Assembly: GCA_963843465.1 (NCBI GenBank)
Contig: CAWJKP010000001.1
Span: forward strand, 1,426,001-1,490,000
DNA from: CAWJKP01 sp963843465
GTDB lineage: Bacteria > Planctomycetota > Planctomycetia > Pirellulales > Thermoguttaceae
Direction of reading: 5' to 3'
Length of the DNA: 64,000 nucleotides
Part shown: one piece after another, positions 17,836-28,714 of the stretch
How positions within the stretch are numbered: the stretch's first letter is position 1
Layout: every line of letters begins with the position of its first letter
Position numbers and translations under genes: made by a program
Notes under the pieces: generated by a model
Seen by the model: the letters and a program-made list of their open reading frames with translations, nothing else
What the model was told of the DNA's origin: nothing
The model's database searches: none

Positions 17836-20616
17836 ATGCGTGACTTGATTGGTGCTGGAACCGTCAGGAACTTGATTTCGTTGGCCGTTACGGTCGTGCT
17901 TGGGGCCGCCCTGCCGGCCCCTGCCGCGCTGGGGCAGGCCAACTCGGCCGGCGCGTACAACATTAGACTGCTCAATAACAACCAGCCGGATTTTTCAGAC
18001 GCACGTTCGTTCTACAAAAGCTGTTCCCACGGCTGGGCCACCGACCAGGAAAAGGCCATCTCCATGTGGAAGTGGACCTGCCTCAACCGCGTGCAGACCG
18101 ATGTCTCCGTCAGCGAGTATTTTGAGAAAGGCCTGAAGCAGAACTATTTTGGCTCGGATCATGCATACCAGGCCGAGACCGACTTCGTCACTTACATGAA
18201 CAGCATCCCCAACCAGTTCTGTGGGTACATCTGCCCGGCGTTTGGCGCTTGCTGGGGGCTCAGCACTGGGCTCTTCCACGCCACCAACAATATCACCTTC
18301 CACACCACGGTCGACGTGTGGTACGGCGGCAAGAGCCACATGTTCGACACGTCGCTGAACAACTACGTGTTCAACGACAAGGGCGAAGTCGCCAGCGCGC
18401 CCGAGCTGAAGTCGAACTTTGAGACGACCAAGGGCAAATGGTGGATAAGCGGCAACTGCCCCATGCGAGAGTGCGACGACTTCAAGGGCCAGTTGATGTA
18501 CGACAGCCGGACGCTGTCAGACCTTGCGAGCAAGTACGGCAACGTGCGTCAGACGCGCGGCGGCGGTGAGGCGATCAACCAGATGAACCTTTGCGTTCGT
18601 CCCTACACCTCCTATAAGCGCTACAAAGATCCCATCGCCCCGACCGACGAGAATTACTTCATCCCCAGTCGCGGCGACGGCGACAAGCAGACCTACGAGG
18701 GCCAAGGCGGCGGCAAGTTCCCCAACAGCTATTGGGAAAACGGCTGTGCGGCCACCAATGGCCAGTGGATCATCGAACCCGACTTCACGAAGAAGGACTG
18801 GACCCAATGCACGCTTTCCACCCAGAACGTAGGCTTTGCGCGCGACAGCGGCGTCCACCCCGCCGCGGACGGCCAGGACGCATACATCACGTTCAACATC
18901 ACTCCGTACAATTCCGTCGCGCACATGCAGATTACGGCCAGCGCCGTCAAGGGCGACAGGGACACGCTTGAGGCGCTCGTGTCGTTCGACGCCGGCAAGA
19001 CATGGACCCTCCTGGAGCCCAGCATCAGCGGACAGTTCTCCAAGCTCTACCGCAGGGAAGTCCTCGCCAAGAAATGCTACCTGCTCAAGTTTCACATGAA
19101 AGCCGCGTCGGATGCCAACTCCGTTGGGCTCAAATCGCTGAAGATCCGGGTGATCACGCAGGTGAACCGGATGTCGTTCTTCCAACTCGACCGCGGGACG
19201 AACAAGGTGTATGTACGCCTGGGCGAGCAACTGGAGCGTATCGAGTTCCGGCCGGACTACAAGCCGGAAGTCTCGATTTCCTACATGCACGGGTCCTCCA
19301 ACCTCAGGCCGGGCGAAGGCCCGATGCGGAACAACGTCCAACTGGCCACCCAGGGCAAGCCGGGCTACGCAATCTACAAGCTCGAAGCCCCCGGCGACAT
19401 CAAGCGGATCACCATGGCCGGCGTGTTCGGGGTGTGGGACGCAAACTGCCCCATGTCGCTGCACTATTCGACGGACCTGGGCAAGACGTGGATCAAGTTC
19501 ACCAACGGCGACATTCCGCTGAGCGACGCATTCATCGGCGAAAAGCCGCCGATCAGTGCCGCCGATATCGGCAATTCGCAGTACGCGCAGAAGTTCTGCA
19601 CCGACACCATCGACGCCGCCGGGGCGAAGATCGTCCTGTGCAAGGTGCAGTGGTCGCCCACGGCAGCCCCAAAGGCATACGCCAACGGCCTCTGGAGGGT
19701 CTGGATGGCGGCCGATTACACACCGTCCGCGTTCAAGCCGCTGGAAGTCGCGATGAGTTGGAAGGAATTCCGCAAAGACGGCACGACCCCGGTCCGAACC
19801 TTCAAGAAGACGATCAACGCCAATGCCCCCTGGACGACGTTCGACGTGAACGTGGCCGGCTATCGTCCGCCGCTGATGAATTACGTGACGCTCAATTGCG
19901 TCGGATTCAACCCGGATGAAGTCAAGGAAGGCTACTCCGACGGCATCGACGCGGGCGTCGCCGACAAGCACGCCAAGTACGTCTACAAGACGGGCAACAA
20001 CCTTGCCAGGAAGAAGATCGTGAGCGCGAATGTCCTGCCCAACACTGGCGAGAAAAGCCTGTCAGCGCTTGTAGATGAATGGGTCACGCAGAATTTCTTT
20101 CAGTGCGGCGCGCGTTGGAGCAGGGGCACGAACCCCGAGATCATCATCGATCTCGCCAGCGAACGTGAGATCAGCGGCGTTAGCATCCAGCAGAATCTCG
20201 ATGTCATCTGGTCCAAGGGGACTACCGACAGTAGTTATGCCGACTCCATCGAGGTCAGCGTGAGTTCGGACAAAGTCTCCTGGACCAAGGCCGGCACGAT
20301 AACGAAGTACGACCTGTTCGGCTGGCCCGGCGACTACCTGCCCCTCGGTTTTGAGGCAATGCAGTTCGCGCCCAAATTCGCGGGCGGAATCATCAAGTAC
20401 AATTTCCCGCTGGCGTTCGATAAACCCCTGCGCGGGAGGTATGTCAAGTTCGCGGTAAGCAACGCCTCAGACAACTGGGCCGCGGCCGAACTTCGCGTCT
20501 GGGACCAAATGAAGAAGACCCGGTGGGCGCACGACAACTTCGAGCACGACAAGATGACAGATTATCGGCCGCCCAACTGTGACTGTAGGTCAAGGCAAAC
20601 TGACCCAGAGCGATGA
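17836..20616 (+). CDS. Secreted transglutaminase-like / F5-8 type C protein, 3' end replaced by IS-A
   Basis: The predicted product is 926 residues. A signal peptide (~1-35) is followed by a region with transglutaminase-core-like order: Cys139 in AFGACWGLST, His156 in ITFHTTVDVWYGG, Asp171 in SHMFDTSLNNY. The central 500 residues are beta-rich and unassigned. Residues ~740-905 form a discoidin (F5/8 type C) domain (NPEIIIDLASEREISGVSI; RGRYVKFAVSNASDNW). The catalytic assignment is an inference from spacing. GGAG lies 8 nt before ATG. From ~20565 the sequence is IS-A, so the last ~17 residues (after DKMTDY) are IS-derived; the native tail may be only a few residues longer. The frame is otherwise intact and may still yield a folded protein. 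Confidence 0.65.
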   Translation: MRDLIGAGTVRNLISLAVTVVLGAALPAPAALGQANSAGAYNIRLLNNNQPDFSDARSFYKSCSHGWATDQEKAISMWKWTCLNRVQTDVSVSEYFEKGLKQNYFGSDHAYQAETDFVTYMNSIPNQFCGYICPAFGACWGLSTGLFHATNNITFHTTVDVWYGGKSHMFDTSLNNYVFNDKGEVASAPELKSNFETTKGKWWISGNCPMRECDDFKGQLMYDSRTLSDLASKYGNVRQTRGGGEAINQMNLCVRPYTSYKRYKDPIAPTDENYFIPSRGDGDKQTYEGQGGGKFPNSYWENGCAATNGQWIIEPDFTKKDWTQCTLSTQNVGFARDSGVHPAADGQDAYITFNITPYNSVAHMQITASAVKGDRDTLEALVSFDAGKTWTLLEPSISGQFSKLYRREVLAKKCYLLKFHMKAASDANSVGLKSLKIRVITQVNRMSFFQLDRGTNKVYVRLGEQLERIEFRPDYKPEVSISYMHGSSNLRPGEGPMRNNVQLATQGKPGYAIYKLEAPGDIKRITMAGVFGVWDANCPMSLHYSTDLGKTWIKFTNGDIPLSDAFIGEKPPISAADIGNSQYAQKFCTDTIDAAGAKIVLCKVQWSPTAAPKAYANGLWRVWMAADYTPSAFKPLEVAMSWKEFRKDGTTPVRTFKKTINANAPWTTFDVNVAGYRPPLMNYVTLNCVGFNPDEVKEGYSDGIDAGVADKHAKYVYKTGNNLARKKIVSANVLPNTGEKSLSALVDEWVTQNFFQCGARWSRGTNPEIIIDLASEREISGVSIQQNLDVIWSKGTTDSSYADSIEVSVSSDKVSWTKAGTITKYDLFGWPGDYLPLGFEAMQFAPKFAGGIIKYNFPLAFDKPLRGRYVKFAVSNASDNWAAAELRVWDQMKKTRWAHDNFEHDKMTDYRPPNCDCRSRQTDPER

Positions 20617-20809
20617 CGTTCAAGATAGCGGATTTGACGTGGGTGCCCCAGCTTTTGGGGAGCGGGATTTCCGGCTGCTTGTCCTTGCTGGGCATTTTCG
20701 GCTCCAAGGGAGAGGTTTTCTCTGAATCCCTTGAAGATTAGCATAAACTCCACGAGATATGAGGGTTACGATCGGAAGTCCGCAACCCAAGAATCGCCGG
20801 ACCAGCGCA
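20565..20809 (-). mobile_element. IS-A fragment, 245 bp of the transposase 5' end
   Basis: It aligns without gaps to IS-A 2196-2440, with few substitutions, including the terminal TCGCCGGACCAGCGCA. It carries the transposase start (MPSKDKQPEIPLPKSWGTHV) and cuts two genes: the 17836 gene on the left and a minus-strand leader on the right. Confidence 0.9.
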
Positions 20810-20930
20810 CCGGGGTCAGGTCCTTGACCTGGACCACCGGCGACTCGACTACCGGCTTCTCGGGCGGCGCTGCGGCGGCGGCTATAAACACCAACCCAAC
20901 GACGTTCAATACTCTCCAAGCAGTTCTCAT
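20810..20930 (-). pseudogene. Signal-peptide stub cut by IS-A
   Basis: On the minus strand ATG at 20930 encodes MRTAWRVLNVVGLVFIAAAA followed by APPEKPVVESPVVQVKDLTP, ending exactly at the IS-A terminus. It is a secretion leader plus the first mature residues. VKDLTP also occurs near the mature N-terminus of the DUF4838 protein at 55476-57356, so the lost gene may have been a relative; six residues is weak evidence. 20931-21076 holds nothing recognisable. Confidence 0.5.
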
Positions 20931-21076
20931 GATCTAGTCCTACACTAGTCTGATTTTGGGGGCGTACCAAGAGGCGATTGCCCCAGGCGAAACGCCCGAT
21001 CGGTTGTCTTGGCTCTTTCAGGCGTCATGGATACTCACCACGTGAACTGTGGAATCTTCCGAGTTGTCTTCGACCG

Positions 21077-24000
21077 TCAACTCAACAATATTCTTAGATC
21101 CTCGGCTGTCAGGTTGCGCAGAACCGCGCTGTCAGCCGAGATGATCGCTTCGGCCAGGTCTCGCTTGGTCTTCTGAAGCTCCAAGACCTTTTCCTCCACG
21201 GTGTCCCGAGCGATGAGCCGGTAGGCGAACACGTGACGGGTCTGGCCGATACGGTGGGTCCGGTCGACGGCCTGGGCCTCCACCGCCGGGTTCCACCAGG
21301 GGTCGAGGATGAACACGTAGTCGGCGGCAGTCAGGTTCAGTCCGTGCCCGCCGGCCTTGAGGCTGATCAGAAACAGCGGGCAGGCCGGGTTGGTTTGGAA
21401 CCGGTCGACTCGCTGCTTGCGATCGCGTGTATGTCCGTCGAGGTACTCGTAGACGATCTTTTCCGCGTCCAGTCGGCGGCGGACGATCGCCAGAAACGAC
21501 GTGAACTGTGAAAACACCAGCGCCTTGTGCCCCTCAGCAATCACCTCAGCGAGTTGCTCCAGCAGCAGGTCGAGCTTGGCACTGGGGTCGTCCAGACGCG
21601 CCTTGTCGAGAAGGCCGGGGTGACAGGCCGCCTGGCGCAGACGCAACAGGGCCTCCAGCACGTGGATCTTGGCCTTGGCCAGCCCGGTCTCTTCGATCTG
21701 CTTGGAGAGCGCCGCGCGGTAGTAGTCGCGCAGATCGTTGTAGTGTTTCCGCTGCCGGCCCTCGAGGTCGCAGTGGAGGGTCTGCTCGGTCTTTTGGGGC
21801 AGCTCGGTGAGCACCTGCTCCTTGGTGCGGCGGAGCATGAACGGCGCGATGCCCGGCGGAGCAGCGCCACGTTCTTGCTCTCCGCCGAGATATCCTTCGA
21901 GATCGCCTGGAACGCCGAGCTCCGCCCCAGCATCCCCGGGTTGAGGAACTCGAAGAGCGACCACAGCTCACCGAGGTGGTTTTCCACGGGCGTGCCGGTC
22001 ATCGCCAGGCGATGATCGGCCACCAGCAGCCGGCAGGCCTTGGCCCGTTGTGACTGGGCATTCTTGATCGCCTGGGACTCGTCGAGGATGGCGTAGTCGA
22101 AGTGGATGTCCTTGAGCCTGGCGATGTCGCGGTGGAGAGTTCCGTACGTGGTCACCAGCAGGTCCCAGTGATCCAGTCGCTTCAGAGCGTCCTTGCGTAG
22201 GGGCCCGGTGTAATCCAACACCCGGAGGTTCGGCGTGAACCGCTGGGCCTCTTCGATCCAGTTGAACACCAGGCTGCGGGGCACCACCGCCAGCGAAGGT
22301 TTTCGGCCGGCATCGCCGCCAGTCGGGCGCAAACGGCGCGATTGCAGCAGGGCCAGCGCCTGTACGGTCTTGCCCAGGCCCATGTCGTCGGCTAGGCACC
22401 CGCCCAGGCGAAAGTCTCGCAGAAAGTGCAGCCAGCCGAGACCGTCTTTCTGGTAGTCGCGCAACTGGCCGCTGAAACCTCGCGGCTCCCGGCGCTGCGT
22501 CACCCCCCCGAACGACCGGAGCTTGCTGCGGATATGGGCAAACTGCCGGTCGACGGAGACTTGCTTCTGGGCGGCCAGCAGGGCGTCGAGCAACAACGCC
22601 TGCGACGGCCGAAAACGGATCCGATTACCCTCCGCTTCCCCCAGGTTGGCCAGGGCGCCGAACTGGGCCAGCCACTCCTGGGGAAGCAGCCCCTGCGAAC
22701 CATCGCCCAGCCGTACGTACCGTTCGCCGTGGCGGAGCGCTTCGAGCAACTCCGGCAATTTGACGGCTATGCCGTCGAACTCGCACGTCCCCTCCAGGTC
22801 GAACCAGTCGATGCCCGACGTGACGCTCAGGCGCCACTGGCCGGGCTTGCGGATGAGGCGCCCCTCCGCCTCGACGATCCACCCGGCCTGGACCAGCGCA
22901 TCGACCAGCTCGGCCAATCGCTGATGAGGGATCCACAGCTCATGGTCGCGAGAACCCGAGGCATCGGCGGGCCGCACGCCGCGTTCGGCCAGAAAGGCCA
23001 GCAATTCGCGTTCCTTGTCGCGGTCGCGGACCAGGATCCGCTCCTTGTCGGGGTCCACCATGCCTGCGCAACGGTCCCCGGCGCGGACTCCCTTGCCGTC
23101 GTACAGGAACTCAACGTCCCCGTAGAGCCGGCTGGGCCCGCAGCGCTCGGGCGAGTGGACCACCAGCCGGCCCTGCGGCGGCACATGCACTTCTTCACAA
23201 CGGAGGTTCGGCGGGAGACTCGTCTCCGGCAACGACGGCAATTGCCACAGGCGATTCAGCAACTCCCAACGGTCCTGGTAGGGGACCTCGATGGCCGAGG
23301 CTTTGCGCAAGGCCACGATCCAGGGAAGGAAATCGCCGACCGCCAGCCGCGCCAGCCGATCTTCCAGCAGAACCACACCGCTGGCCAGCAACAGCGAGGG
23401 CGTTTTCAGGGGAAGCGGCGATTCCTCCCCCTCGCGCATCAATTGGCCCTCCAGCAGCCAGCGTTTTTTCTTGTCGTCCGCTTCGATACCCAAGCGGAAC
23501 CTCCACGGCGGACCGTCGTCCCAGGCCAGCCCACGGCCGTCCTCCTCCGGGACCTGTTGGGAGCTGTCCAGCATCCAGACGAAGCGTCTCGTGGCGCAGA
23601 GCTTCGGCAACAGGTGCTCGTAGGCCCCGGCGGCCAGCGACACCTGCGAGGTCTTCGGCTCGTAGTCGTGGTAGCCCAAGTAGCCATAGCGGTCGTGATG
23701 AGCATCGTGCGCGTCACTGCGGCCCTCGTCGCTCGCCAAGAGAACGCGCAGCATCTCGCGGTCTTCGGGCTTTGTGAACCGGGCGACATCCTCCTGGTCG
23801 ACGCTCATCGGCTTGAGACGGCCGAACTCGCCACTCACCTTGGTCTCGCGCTGGAAGAGGTGGATCATCAAGACGCTGGTCTCGAGACTCGAAGCAACGT
23901 CCAGCACATACCAGGCTTCGCGAGCCTTGTCGACCAAAGGCAGGGCCGTATCGCCCGAGGCGGAGGCCGGATGGCTGTTGAACACGGCCGAGAGCTGCTG

Positions 24001-24471
24001 TTGCCAACGTGCCGGGCTGGGCGAGCGCGGCCGCTGCCAACGGGAAAAGGGACGCCTGCCCGAGCCGGAAGACGGATAGCGCCGCCCGAAAAACTCCTCA
24101 TCCTCCTCCAACTCGTCTGCCTCGTCGTCGAGGTCCCATTCATCCGAATCCGGCGTCAGAACGGACAGCTTGCGGCTTCCCGCCCGCGGGCCGAGGCCCC
24201 GGGCGTCTGCGGCCAGCATGGTCGCCCAGATGTGCTTGCAGAGCCCCTGGTCCTCAAAGTAAGGGCAGGTGCAGGACGATTCGACGATCCCGTTGCGTGC
24301 ATCGCTCCAGTCCAGCAGCACCTCGTAGTCGCCGGAAGAGCCGGCCACCGCCGCCCGGACGGTTTCCCCGTCTGTCGAACCTAGCCGCACCCGGCGTTCG
24401 TGGAAGTACCGCTCTCCTCGGGACTGGACCTGCGGCTCGAATTCCAGCGAGCAACGATCGGCAAAGGGCAT
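21077..24471 (-). pseudogene. SWIM zinc-finger SNF2-family helicase with one frameshift
   Basis: Restored length is ~1130 residues, normal for bacterial SWIM/SNF2 (HepA/RapA-like) DNA-dependent ATPases. The N-terminus carries a SWIM zinc motif (SCTCPYFEDQGLCKHIW). The ATPase has Walker A DDMGLGKT, motif II AILDESQAIKN, motif III MTGTPVENHLGELW, and C-terminal motifs LVFSQFTSF, SLKAGGHGLNLTAADYVF and VDRTHRIGQTR. Near 21855 the frame breaks: SAESKNVALLRR is followed in another frame by PFMLRRTKEQVLTELPQK to the stop at 21077. ATG 24471 is preferred because AGGGA lies 8 nt upstream; ATGs at 24480 and 24564 are alternatives. It is the only clear cytosolic nucleic-acid enzyme here apart from transposases and a glycosylase scrap. 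The frameshift may be real or an error. Confidence 0.8.
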
Positions 24472-24792
24472 GACCGGCATCCCTGCGATGTGGGACAATA
24501 GAGACAAACAGCCTGGCGCGGCGCCTGGCAAGTGGGCCGCAGAAATCACCTCCGCGGCAGCCATTGAGTATACTCCACGTTTGCCATTTGCAAAGGTTGT
24601 CTCTGCACTTCGCAGCCGCAGGGCACGCGCACCGCCTGCGCCACGAGGCCACCCGACTGACCCTGAATCGCAGTAGATGCGGCGATCGTCTCAAGCGATG
24701 TTGCTGAAGTTGCGTATGGTTCATTCCAAACTCGAAGCAGCGCCGTTTTGCCGTGACCCGTCATCAAGAGCCTGTTCTGGATAACTGTTTCG

Positions 24793-25119
24793 CACTTGGA
24801 CAATGGCCAACGCAGATCGCCAGTTGGACCAGAGCCGGGAGAGCAAGACCCAGAAGACCCGATCGCGGAGCCGCAGCTTCGGGCGTTTGACAGACTGCCT
24901 GTAGACGGCAAGCTGCTGTCGCAGGGCGAGGTTCTCGGCGGCTAGGCTGAGCCGGGAAACGAGGAATGCTCGGATCAGAAGATAGATCGCCTTGATGATG
25001 CCCATGGAGCGGCTCCCGAGGTTGACGGAACAAGGCGATTCCAGCCTGGAACCAGCTTGGGATCAAATCCCGCAACTCCTTGACTGGGAACGAGTACGAG
25101 ATTATTGATAGGGACAGGC
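24793..25119 (-). mobile_element. IS-C fragment, transposase 5' end
   Basis: On the minus strand it starts at 25119 with TGTCCCTATCAATAAT. The transposase begins MGIIKAIYLLIRAFLVSRL at ~25005 and is readable to SNWRSALAIVQ. It is the best-preserved IS-C 5' region here, with a 115-nt leader, but the catalytic domain is absent. It lies directly upstream of the gene at 25252. 24472-24792 shows nothing else. Confidence 0.8.
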
Positions 25120-25251
25120 GATGCGTTTCGAGGAGGCATATCCGGGCGAAGACCCGGTGGTGAAGATAACGGTGACCATGAGCGGCGCGGAGGCCAGTCA
25201 TTCCGACGAGCAATCTTCCAGCAAGGACAAAACCGTCCGGAGAGAAATTCC

Positions 25252-28200
25252 ATGACGCGACTGGTACCGATTGTAAGTTCCTTGGCCGTAGCGGCGCTGT
25301 TGCTGGCCTCAAGCCACGCCGGCGCGGCCGAAGACGATGTGAAAATTCGGGTTCTCGGCGAAGCGAGGCGCACGGAAGATGCGGTCGCAGTCATAGGCAA
25401 GTCGGCGGCCGTTGTCCTTCAAGGACTGGAAGGCGGGGCCAGCCGGCTTACGGTCGAGTTGCTGCTGGCCGCGGAACCGCCGAAAGGCATACAGGCGGCG
25501 GTCCTCATTGCACCGAACGAGCCCGGCAACCTGAAGCAGCCGGCACTGGCGCGGTTCGACATCCAGCGCGGCAGCGACAAGGGCGGACAGTTGGTCGGTT
25601 TGTGGCCCAGCTCCTTCGACCCAACCGCGAAACAGTGGAAGAAGTGCGTCTGGACCCAAGTGCTCAATTACAAGGAAGACTGGAAAGGGCGATGGTTGCA
25701 GCTTCAGGTCGATTTCCGCAAACGAAGCGTGGCGGTGTGGTTCGAGGGGCTGCTAGTGGAGGAATACGAGCGACCGCAGGGCGCCGCGCCGGCCGTGGCG
25801 TTGCACCTCTGCCAGGGCGACCGGCTGCGGGCCAAAGTGTCACCCCTGGACGAGATCTACCTTCCGATCGACATTTCGGCCACGTCCAACGCGCGGTTCG
25901 AGAAACCGCTGGGTAGCAACCGCATTGTTGTTCAGCACGTGCCCTTCCGGTTCGTCCAGGATTCGCAAGGGTGCATAAGCCTGCGTCAGGCATGCTGGGC
26001 CGCGTGGGAGCAGGATCTTCCATGGAGCCACGAATCGTGTGCGCCGAGCGGACTCCGCGACCCGCGCATGCCGATGTTGCGCGTGCCGTTGGCCGATTAC
26101 TGCGCGGCCCACGTACTCGCTGTAGCCGATGACGCTCCGGGGTTGACTTCCTCGTTCACGCTGCGTTGCGGCCGTTTCCGCCCGGACGGCAACGGCCAGA
26201 ACGTCCAGTTCGACTTTCGCGCGGCGGCCCCCACGCCCGACGACGCAGGCCAGACAGCCCCAGCGGCCGTTGTCCGTACGTCGGCTGGATCCTTGTTCCA
26301 CGTGTGCGTACCGATGACGCACGCCTTCGCCCAGGACATCGACAAGTACCTCGAGATCGAGCTGACCAAGGAAGTGCGGCTGGCGCACCGCTGGCCCGAT
26401 CCGTGCCGCTTCCGCTACCGCCCCCTCGGACTGCCCAGCGGAGTGCGGATTGCCGCGATCACGCTCGAGCGCAGCCCGATCCAAATGAAGGTCACCAGCG
26501 CCGTGACGGGCCACGCCTTCGCCGAGCCGCGAACGCCAACGTTCCAGGTGCAACTCGCCAACATCACGTCGGCGCGGCAGCCGTACCGATTGCAGTTGTC
26601 GGCAGTCCACCTCGACGGCACTCGCGTGGAAGCGGATCGCAGGGGCGTGGCCGAGGCCGACGCCCCGTTGGAGTTGCAGGTCCCGCTGCCGGTCCCGAAG
26701 CGGGGGTACTATGATCTGACCGTGACCCTCGGGGATGGCCAGGGACGAACGTTGCTGTGCCGCCAGACGAGCTTCGCGCTTTTGCCGCCCGACACGCGCC
26801 GCCATCGCGACCGGTCGCCGTTTGGGACCTACGACTTCGGCGGCGTGCATTACACGTGCCCTGACTACGATCGGGTCGGGCCACTGTACGTGAAGCTGGG
26901 CTTGCGCTATGGCATGTTCAACGCCCCGCCTGAAGTGCGACGCGACTACGGCTTGCTCAAAGGCAACGAGCCGCGGATCGAGACCTTTGAGAAGGTGCTG
27001 GCGGGCCATCCCGACACGCCGCCGGCCGCGTTGATCTTCCACGAGCACAGCATCTCGGGACGCCACACCACCCGGGTCCCCGACCTGTTCATCGATCGCC
27101 CTGCCTACCGGCTCGACGAGAAAGAAGAGGAGCAACTGACGAAGTTGTGGGACCAGGCCGTGGCTGCCGCCAGGGAAATGCGGCAGAAGCATCCGGAGGC
27201 GAAGATGGCCCTGGGTAACGGACCGCTGCCCACCAAGGAGGAGTTCTATCGGCGGAAGTTCCCTGCGGAGTTGTTCGATTCGGCCGGGAACGAATCGGGG
27301 TCGTTCGGCCATCCCCCGGAGTCGCAACCTCCCGACTGGCTGGCCAACAACGCCAGCCTGTGGATGGATCGCCAGTTGCTCGATGCCTACGGCTACAAGG
27401 ACAAGCCTGTAACCCAGTGCCACGAAGTGTGTTATCCGGCTACCACGCCGGGCAACTTGGAGCCGCGGACGCAGGCCGACTATTTCGTCCGCCACGCGAT
27501 GCACTCGCTGGCATGGGGCGTTCCGCGTTTCCAGCCTGGCATCCTCATGGACGTGGGCGGCAACTATCGCTGGAGCCATTGGGGCAGTGCCGGCTTCTGC
27601 CGCATGTACCCGGAGATGAACATCAAGCCGGCCTTCGTGGCATTCGCCACCATGACCTTGGTGCTCGACGGGGCCAGGTTCGCCGGCGAATTGGCCGCCG
27701 GCAGCCCCAGCCTCTACGCCGTCCAGTTCTCTCGCCCCGATGGCTTCCAGGTTTTTGTGTTGTGGACGCTTCGCGGCCGGCGGCCGGTGACGCTGGGGCT
27801 CGCGGGCGACGGTTCGTGGAAGGTCGTCGACAGTCAGGCCAACGAGTTACCGGTGGTTGTGAGCGGCGGGCGCGCGGAGATCGTGCTGACCCCTTCCCCC
27901 GTGTACCTGGTCGGAAAAGGCAGAGTGACCTCGCTCGGGCCGGGCCCTCCCGCCTATGACGACAAGCCCGAGGGCAAGACGAGCCTGTTGGGACGGGTCT
28001 CTTGCTTGGATGACTGGACTGTGGAACCGGGCCGAAATCTCGAATTGGAATACTACGATTTCATGACGCCGCGCCGCAAGGGCGATTTTGTCTTCGAGCC
28101 GGTCGCCGAGTTCCAAGGGAGGGCCGGCGTGATGCGCGTGACCCCGCGGCCGATCAAGACTGGCAGGGACACGATGCCCATGTACGCGGTGCTGGCGCAC

Positions 28201-28710
28201 CGCAAGGGCATCGCGTTGCCGGGGACCCCGACCGACATTGGCATCTGCGTCAACGGCAACAGCGGCTGGGGCCGCGTCATCTTCGAGTTGCGGGACGCTT
28301 CCGGCCAGCGATGGATCTCGATTGGCGCACAGGCGAAGGACGACCCGGCATCGCTGTTGCCGAAGGAGGTCCTCGACCGGTTCCCATTGCCGGGCGTCAG
28401 CGATTGGAACACCGACGACGCGTGGGGCTCAAGCCGCATCAACTTCGACGGCTGGCGTTACGTGGGCGTGCCGCTGCCGGGCAACTATCCTGGCGAGAAG
28501 TACCCTTGGCCGGCCAACAGCCAATGGCGCTCGGACAAGGACGGCGTCGTCCACTATCCCCTGACGCTCCGGAAGCTGGTCGTCGAGCTTCCCGAGAAGG
28601 TGCTGCACCTCCGCACGTGGTCGCCTTCGCCCCGGCCTGAAATCTACCTCGGCGAACTGTTCGCCGGCGAAGGGGACACGGCAAGGCTCAAGGACTCCGT
28701 GGCGGAGTAG
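25252..28710 (+). CDS. Large secreted protein of unknown function, glycosidase-like architecture
   Basis: The product is 1152 residues. ATG 25252 has GGAGAG upstream and a signal peptide (SSLAVAALLLASSHAGAA). The first ~250 residues look like a concanavalin/LamG-type sandwich (QLQVDFRKRSVAVWFEGLL). A beta-rich spacer follows. From ~520 a barrel-like region appears (FGTYDFGGVHYTCPDYDRVG; RYGMFNAPPEVRRDYG; ALIFHEHSISG; TQCHEVCYPATTPGN), then a short beta domain (VQFSRPDGFQVFVLWTLRG) and a C-terminal sandwich. The order barrel plus greek-key beta domain recalls clan GH-A enzymes, and Glu residues in IFHEHS and CHEVCYP are candidates, but I do not recognise the family. Intact and long, between IS debris on both sides; possible role in extracellular glycan breakdown (inference). 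Confidence 0.65.
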   Translation: MTRLVPIVSSLAVAALLLASSHAGAAEDDVKIRVLGEARRTEDAVAVIGKSAAVVLQGLEGGASRLTVELLLAAEPPKGIQAAVLIAPNEPGNLKQPALARFDIQRGSDKGGQLVGLWPSSFDPTAKQWKKCVWTQVLNYKEDWKGRWLQLQVDFRKRSVAVWFEGLLVEEYERPQGAAPAVALHLCQGDRLRAKVSPLDEIYLPIDISATSNARFEKPLGSNRIVVQHVPFRFVQDSQGCISLRQACWAAWEQDLPWSHESCAPSGLRDPRMPMLRVPLADYCAAHVLAVADDAPGLTSSFTLRCGRFRPDGNGQNVQFDFRAAAPTPDDAGQTAPAAVVRTSAGSLFHVCVPMTHAFAQDIDKYLEIELTKEVRLAHRWPDPCRFRYRPLGLPSGVRIAAITLERSPIQMKVTSAVTGHAFAEPRTPTFQVQLANITSARQPYRLQLSAVHLDGTRVEADRRGVAEADAPLELQVPLPVPKRGYYDLTVTLGDGQGRTLLCRQTSFALLPPDTRRHRDRSPFGTYDFGGVHYTCPDYDRVGPLYVKLGLRYGMFNAPPEVRRDYGLLKGNEPRIETFEKVLAGHPDTPPAALIFHEHSISGRHTTRVPDLFIDRPAYRLDEKEEEQLTKLWDQAVAAAREMRQKHPEAKMALGNGPLPTKEEFYRRKFPAELFDSAGNESGSFGHPPESQPPDWLANNASLWMDRQLLDAYGYKDKPVTQCHEVCYPATTPGNLEPRTQADYFVRHAMHSLAWGVPRFQPGILMDVGGNYRWSHWGSAGFCRMYPEMNIKPAFVAFATMTLVLDGARFAGELAAGSPSLYAVQFSRPDGFQVFVLWTLRGRRPVTLGLAGDGSWKVVDSQANELPVVVSGGRAEIVLTPSPVYLVGKGRVTSLGPGPPAYDDKPEGKTSLLGRVSCLDDWTVEPGRNLELEYYDFMTPRRKGDFVFEPVAEFQGRAGVMRVTPRPIKTGRDTMPMYAVLAHRKGIALPGTPTDIGICVNGNSGWGRVIFELRDASGQRWISIGAQAKDDPASLLPKEVLDRFPLPGVSDWNTDDAWGSSRINFDGWRYVGVPLPGNYPGEKYPWPANSQWRSDKDGVVHYPLTLRKLVVELPEKVLHLRTWSPSPRPEIYLGELFAGEGDTARLKDSVAE

Positions 28711-28714
28711 CGCC

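Noticed and set aside
22426..24384. 652-codon plus-strand open frame
   Set aside because: Antisense to the SNF2 helicase, which has all its motifs; shadow frame.
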